The notes beneath the pieces were generated by a model. That model made no database searches, had not been told where the DNA came from, and saw nothing but the letters and a program-made list of their open reading frames with translations. Positions 6,470 through 9,272 of a stretch of DNA of 9,272 nt are shown one piece after another. This stretch comes from Pseudobdellovibrionaceae bacterium (GTDB lineage Bacteria; Bdellovibrionota; Bdellovibrionia; Bdellovibrionales; Bdellovibrionaceae), in the NCBI GenBank assembly GCA_014376325.1, contig JACMRP010000004.1, positions 1-9,272 of the forward strand. Direction: 5' to 3'. The translations under genes and the position numbers were made by a program. Every line of letters begins with the position of its first letter. The stretch's first letter is position 1.

Positions 6470-6470
6470 C

Positions 6471-8135
6471 ATGTCTGAAAAAACCTACGAGTCTCACGTT
6501 GTTCGTTCCCCCACGGGCACAAAGTTAAACTGCAAAGGCTGGCTGCAAGAAGCCGCCTACCGCATGATTCAAAATAATCTAGACCCGATGGTGGCGGAGC
6601 GCCCCGAAGACCTCGTCGTTTACGGCGGCATCGGCAAGGCCGCTCGCAATTGGGAAAGTTTTGAAAAAATCCTCGAAGCCCTCAAAGTTTTAGAAAACAA
6701 CGAAACCCTCCTGATCCAATCCGGAAAGCCGATCGGAGTATTAAAAACTCACGCCGATGCGCCCCGCGTGCTGCTTGCAAATTCGAACTTGGTACCTAAG
6801 TGGGCGACGTGGGAAGTTTTTAACGAGCTCGATAAATTGGGTTTGATGATGTACGGGCAAATGACCGCGGGATCTTGGATCTACATCGGTACGCAAGGCA
6901 TCGTGCAGGGAACTTACGAAACTTTCGTCGAAGCGGGACGGCAGCATTTCGGCGGAAGTCTGAAGGGCCGCGTGATTCTGACGGCGGGACTTGGCGGAAT
7001 GGGCGGAGCGCAACCACTGGCCGGAGTTTTTGCCGGCGCCTGCGTGCTCGCGGTCGAAATCGATCCGACCCGCATCGCGAAACGTTTAGAGACTAAGTAC
7101 GTCGACGAAGTGGCCAGCGACTTGGACGACGCCCTCGCACGGATTCGTAAGTACACGGCGGCGGGTGAAGCAAAGTCCATCGCGCTCCACGGAAATATGG
7201 CGACGGTGATTTGGCAGATGATGGAAAAAGGATTCACGCCTGATTTGCTGACGGACCAAACGTCGGCCCACGATCCATTGATCGGTTACATTCCGGAAGG
7301 TCACAGCGTCGAAACTGCGGCGACGTTCCGTGCCCAAGATCAAAAAGCCTATTTGGCCGCTGCTTACGCGTCCATGGCAAAACACGTACGCGGAATGCTC
7401 GCGATGAAAGAAAAAGGCGCCATCACTTTCGATTACGGAAATAACTTACGCGCCCGGGCCGAAGAAGCGGGAGTCGAAAATGCGTATGATTATCCCGGTT
7501 TTGTTCCGGCTTACATTCGACCTTTGTTTTGCAAAGGCAGTGGTCCCTTCCGTTGGGTGGCATTATCGGGCGATCCGAATGACATCAAGGTCACCGACGA
7601 CGCGATTCGAAAGTTGTTCCCGCACAAAAAAGATTTACTCCGTTGGCTCGACATGGCCCAAGAGCGCATCGCGTTTCAGGGATTGCCGGCAAGAATTTGT
7701 TGGTTGGAATACGGAGAGCGTGCCCAGGCCGGATTGATGTTCAATCAACTCGTCGCTGAAGGAAAAGTAAAAGCTCCGATCGTCATCGGTCGCGATCATC
7801 TGGACTGCGGCTCGGTCGCGAGCCCGAATCGCGAAACCGAAGCTATGAAAGACGGCTCGGATGCGGTTAGCGATTGGCCATTGCTTAACGCTTTGGTCAA
7901 CACGGCTTGCGGTGCCACGTGGGTCAGTCTTCATCACGGAGGCGGAGTCGGTATGGGTTACAGTCAACATGCGGGGCAAGTGATCGTTGCCGACGGGACT
8001 CCGGAAGCGGCGGCCCGTCTCGGGCGGGTACTGACCGCGGATCCAGCGATGGGAATATTTCGGCACGTCGATGCTGGGTACGAGGATGCTATCGAAGTGG
8101 CTCGGTCTCGCGGCGTGAAGAGCCTCTGGATCTAG
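6471..8135 (+). CDS. hutU: Urocanate hydratase (urocanase)
   Basis: Cytoplasmic enzyme of histidine breakdown; it adds water to urocanate to give 4-imidazolone-5-propanoate, using tightly bound NAD+ as an electrophile rather than a redox cofactor. The 554-residue product is full length and its residue numbers match the Pseudomonas putida enzyme: Gly52-Gly53 ([13 protein letters not shown]), Gln130, Gly176-Met177-Gly178 in GLGGMGGAQ, and Cys410 in [10 protein letters not shown], the urocanase signature. [22 protein letters not shown] and [16 protein letters not shown], near the C-terminus, complete the NAD and substrate pocket. One mild oddity is Glu413 just after the signature (WLEYGER), where I expect Gly from other urocanases. 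The start is fixed by GGAGG at 6457-6461, buried in a hairpin. No hutH, hutI, hutG or hutC is in the window, so the gene may sit apart from the rest of the pathway or at one edge of a cluster. Confidence 0.98.
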   Translation: MSEKTYESHVVRSPTGTKLNCKGWLQEAAYRMIQNNLDPMVAERPEDLVVYGGIGKAARNWESFEKILEALKVLENNETLLIQSGKPIGVLKTHADAPRVLLANSNLVPKWATWEVFNELDKLGLMMYGQMTAGSWIYIGTQGIVQGTYETFVEAGRQHFGGSLKGRVILTAGLGGMGGAQPLAGVFAGACVLAVEIDPTRIAKRLETKYVDEVASDLDDALARIRKYTAAGEAKSIALHGNMATVIWQMMEKGFTPDLLTDQTSAHDPLIGYIPEGHSVETAATFRAQDQKAYLAAAYASMAKHVRGMLAMKEKGAITFDYGNNLRARAEEAGVENAYDYPGFVPAYIRPLFCKGSGPFRWVALSGDPNDIKVTDDAIRKLFPHKKDLLRWLDMAQERIAFQGLPARICWLEYGERAQAGLMFNQLVAEGKVKAPIVIGRDHLDCGSVASPNRETEAMKDGSDAVSDWPLLNALVNTACGATWVSLHHGGGVGMGYSQHAGQVIVADGTPEAAARLGRVLTADPAMGIFRHVDAGYEDAIEVARSRGVKSLWI

Positions 8136-8218
8136 CGCCCTTCCCCGGCCCAGGGATTTAAATCGGTTGTTGGGAGACACCCCCGAACCCACGCGACGAA
8201 TAGACATAACAAAGAGGA

Positions 8219-8404
8219 CTAAGAGCGAGGAAGGAGAGAGGAGGAAGTGGATTGAGAACCCTCTTGCCGCTCCTTCATTTTCTCTCGAAACAAAATGTGC
8301 AGGAAAAAATGATCCAAGGCTATGCCAAGGACAAATAAAAAGGCTATGACAAGCGCCCAACGGATTTGCTTTTCGCGTGGGGCGGATTTCGAATCTGGTT
8401 CCAT
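8219..8404 (-). CDS. Small single-pass membrane protein
   Basis: A 61-residue protein of unrecognised family, convergent with hutU. It has a charged N-terminus (residues 1-15, ending EKQIR), one clear membrane helix at about 16-39 (WALVIAFLFVLGIALDHFFLHILF), a basic stretch REKMKERQ and a Ser-rich tail (STSSSLLPRS). Such an architecture is unlikely for a chance frame, although the antisense of purine-rich DNA at 8207-8250 does favour Ser codons in the tail. The two helix halves, LVIAF and LGIAL, are encoded by near-identical 13-base direct repeats (about 8316-8329 and 8339-8353). Flanking positive charge on both sides leaves the topology undecided. No ribosome site precedes the ATG; instead a promoter-like pair ends six bases upstream, which would fit a leaderless transcript. 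Hypothetical, but probably real. Confidence 0.5.
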   Translation of the reverse strand: MEPDSKSAPREKQIRWALVIAFLFVLGIALDHFFLHILFREKMKERQEGSQSTSSSLLPRS

Positions 8405-8410
8405 CAGATG

Positions 8411-8440
8411 AATCTATTTTCTTTCCCTTCACTCCGTCAA
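8411..8440 (-). promoter_or_regulatory. Predicted promoter of the 61-residue membrane protein
   Basis: On the minus strand TTGACG (8435-8440; five of six consensus bases) and TAGATT (8411-8416; four of six) are 18 bases apart. The -10 box ends six bases before the ATG at 8404, so transcription should start at or within a base or two of the start codon, giving a leaderless message. This explains the missing Shine-Dalgarno. Prediction by eye. Confidence 0.35.
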
Positions 8441-8680
8441 CGTCGCACTTCACGCCGGGATGTTCCGGTAGAATTTACCCGTCATCACCGCTCCTCGACC
8501 GAAGACCGGATTCTGGAAACGCATGAAGCAATGCGCTAGGACTAAGCAGGCTCGTAAAAATCCAGCAATTGCGTCCCGATTTGGGAAAAAGGCGTACGGC
8601 AATTTCGCCGAGAAGCTTGACATTAAATTGACCAGAATCTCTCCCTGACGGGCTTTATTGATGTAAACGATATTCCGATA
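8441..8680. other. Gene-poor stretch with no supported feature
   Basis: No convincing gene, RNA or terminator is seen here. A plus-strand frame of 41 codons (8523-8648, ATG start, Lys/Arg-rich) has no ribosome site and no recognisable features. Two TTGAC-type pentamers, TTGACA (8617-8622) and TTGACC (8628-8633), lie 11 bases apart in direct orientation, but neither has a good -10 partner. Confidence 0.4.
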
Positions 8681-8764
8681 ATGGAGAGCATGATGTTAAA
8701 AACAGGGTTCGTTATACTCTTCATTTTCTGCTTAGCATTGCAGTTCTATTACTGGATTGCTTAG
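8681..8764 (+). CDS. Possible membrane micropeptide (23-27 residues)
   Basis: From ATG 8681 the frame encodes 27 residues, but the better start is ATG 8693 (23 residues) because GGAG (8683-8686) lies six bases before it. After MLKTG the peptide is one hydrophobic run, FVILFIFCLALQFYYWIA, ending at TAG 8762-8764. A lysine followed by an 18-residue hydrophobic helix is the usual form of single-pass membrane peptides. It lies 53 bases upstream of the winged-helix gene on the same strand and could share its transcript. A frame this short can occur by chance, so I rate it only as a candidate. Confidence 0.35.
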   Translation: MESMMLKTGFVILFIFCLALQFYYWIA

Positions 8765-8817
8765 GTTTTCGCGATTTCGTCATTAGGTTCCTTGCGGCTT
8801 TTCTGTAGCCTGACAAC

Positions 8818-9231
8818 ATGTCGGAAAATAAGATTTCTAAAGAAGTGAAAGACTTTGTCTTTCATTCGATTGATTCGGTAGAGCAGTTGGATATTCTCCT
8901 GCTCCTGCAGTCTGACGTTCAAAAAAAATGGTCGATCAAAGAAATAAGTAATTTTTTACGCTCGACGCCGACTTCGATCAAAAAGCGCGTTTCAAAACTT
9001 ATTGAGCAGAATCTTTTGCTGGAAGCTTCGGTCCCCGGCGAAAAAATATATAGTCTTCATTTTCAGAGCGAAGCAGTCCTTAATATCGTGAGCGAGCTCG
9101 CGGAGATTTATAAAACTCACCGCTACGGAATTTTGGAAATAATTTTTTCTCCACTAAAAAAATCACGAGATTTCGCCGACGCTTTCAAAATCTCCAGCTC
9201 CAAAGATCCTAAAGGAGGACGAAATGGCTGA
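8818..9231 (+). CDS. Winged-helix domain protein, probable partner of DUF5985 gene
   Basis: A 137-residue cytoplasmic protein. Residues 10-32 form a helix (VKDFVFHSIDSVEQLDILLLL), followed by a winged-helix-like segment at about 37-82: WSIKEISNFL, a turn, STPTSIKKRVSKLIEQNLL as likely recognition helix, and a wing ending KIYSLHF. Then come a helix (IVSELAEIYKTHR) and a C-terminal stretch IIFSPLKKSRDFADAFKI. I recall the combination of an SVEQL-type N-terminus and a FADAFKI-type C-terminus from small proteins next to DUF5985 genes in myxobacteria and proteobacteria; this is memory, not a search. It probably binds DNA or acts as a partner of the neighbouring membrane proteins. No strong ribosome site precedes ATG 8818. 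Its final eight bases overlap the next gene, whose ribosome site AGGAGG (9214-9219) lies inside this one, so they form an operon. Confidence 0.7.
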   Translation: MSENKISKEVKDFVFHSIDSVEQLDILLLLQSDVQKKWSIKEISNFLRSTPTSIKKRVSKLIEQNLLLEASVPGEKIYSLHFQSEAVLNIVSELAEIYKTHRYGILEIIFSPLKKSRDFADAFKISSSKDPKGGRNG

Positions 9232-9272
9232 ACTAGTCTATATGCTTTGTGCTGCCATGAGCTTCGCTTGCG
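9224..9272 (+). CDS. N-terminus of a DUF5985-like small membrane protein (partial)
   Basis: Only 16 codons are inside the window: MAELVYMLCAAMSFAC, then the sequence ends. AGGAGG at 9214-9219 is well placed before ATG 9224, and the start overlaps the winged-helix gene by eight bases. The hydrophobic opening with a cysteine in each half (M..VYxLCA.xS.AC) resembles DUF5985 proteins, which are about 90 residues with two or three membrane helices and often occur as tandem copies. The assignment rests on a very short stretch plus context. The role of the family is unknown. Confidence 0.5.
   Translation, partial: MAELVYMLCAAMSFAC

Noticed and set aside
8150..8190. Bidirectional terminator between hutU and the 61-residue gene: hairpin GGTT..GGG/CCC..AACC at 8165-8189, next to the palindrome GATTTAAATC at 8155-8164
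   Set aside because: The stem has a three-base internal mismatch and neither strand has a T tract after it, so termination cannot be supported; the palindrome may be chance.
7635..8453. A 272-codon minus-strand frame overlapping the end of hutU
   Set aside because: It is antisense to hutU codons and to the better supported 61-residue membrane protein, and its translation is low-complexity, Arg/Ser-rich with no ribosome site.
8617..8633. TTGACA and TTGACC repeated with an 11-base period, like a Pho-box-type operator
   Set aside because: Only two short units with no further copy and no matching -10 element; not distinguishable from chance.
8523..8648. 41-codon Lys/Arg-rich plus-strand frame
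   Set aside because: No ribosome site, no hydrophobic or motif content and no recognisable family.

Overview
The window looks like chromosomal DNA from a Gram-negative, predatory-type or deltaproteobacteria-like bacterium, most likely Bdellovibrionota. This rests on roughly even GC, many small exported proteins of unknown function, a lipoprotein S41 peptidase, an AgmX/PglI-type secreted protein and a winged-helix/DUF5985 pair. The taxonomic call is inference from gene style, not from a marker gene. There are no rRNA, tRNA, CRISPR or insertion-sequence features.

Bases 1-1726 are an eroded zone. On the minus strand lies the middle part of a phosphoenolpyruvate synthase-like gene (its phosphohistidine domain is outside the window), with no N-terminal half and one frame change. 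Immediately next to it, on the plus strand, is the C-terminal end of a beta-barrel-like outer membrane protein. The two remnants meet head to head around 566-580, as if one deletion had removed the 5' halves of a divergent gene pair together with their shared promoter region. Then comes a DUF3419 (BtaA-like) gene carrying an in-frame stop four codons after its start and two frame changes.

Bases 1740-6405 hold intact genes, mostly for exported proteins: a lipoprotein S41 peptidase (minus), a small secreted protein (plus), an overlapping minus-strand pair encoding a secreted HExxH metalloprotein and a membrane-anchored protein, a GAF-type free methionine-(R)-sulfoxide reductase (minus), and a secreted AgmX/PglI-like protein (plus).

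Bases 6406-8135 carry a complete urocanate hydratase gene (hutU). Its Shine-Dalgarno sequence is buried in a 13-bp RNA hairpin ending one base before the start codon, which suggests translational control. No other hut gene is in the window.

Bases 8136-9272 are sparse: a 61-residue single-pass membrane protein (minus) with a promoter placed for leaderless translation, a possible 23-27 residue membrane peptide (plus), and then a winged-helix protein overlapping by 8 bases the start of a DUF5985-like membrane protein that runs off the window. The most system-like unit is this last pair; the most striking regulatory structure is the hutU hairpin; the clearest genome-dynamics signal is the eroded zone at the left end.
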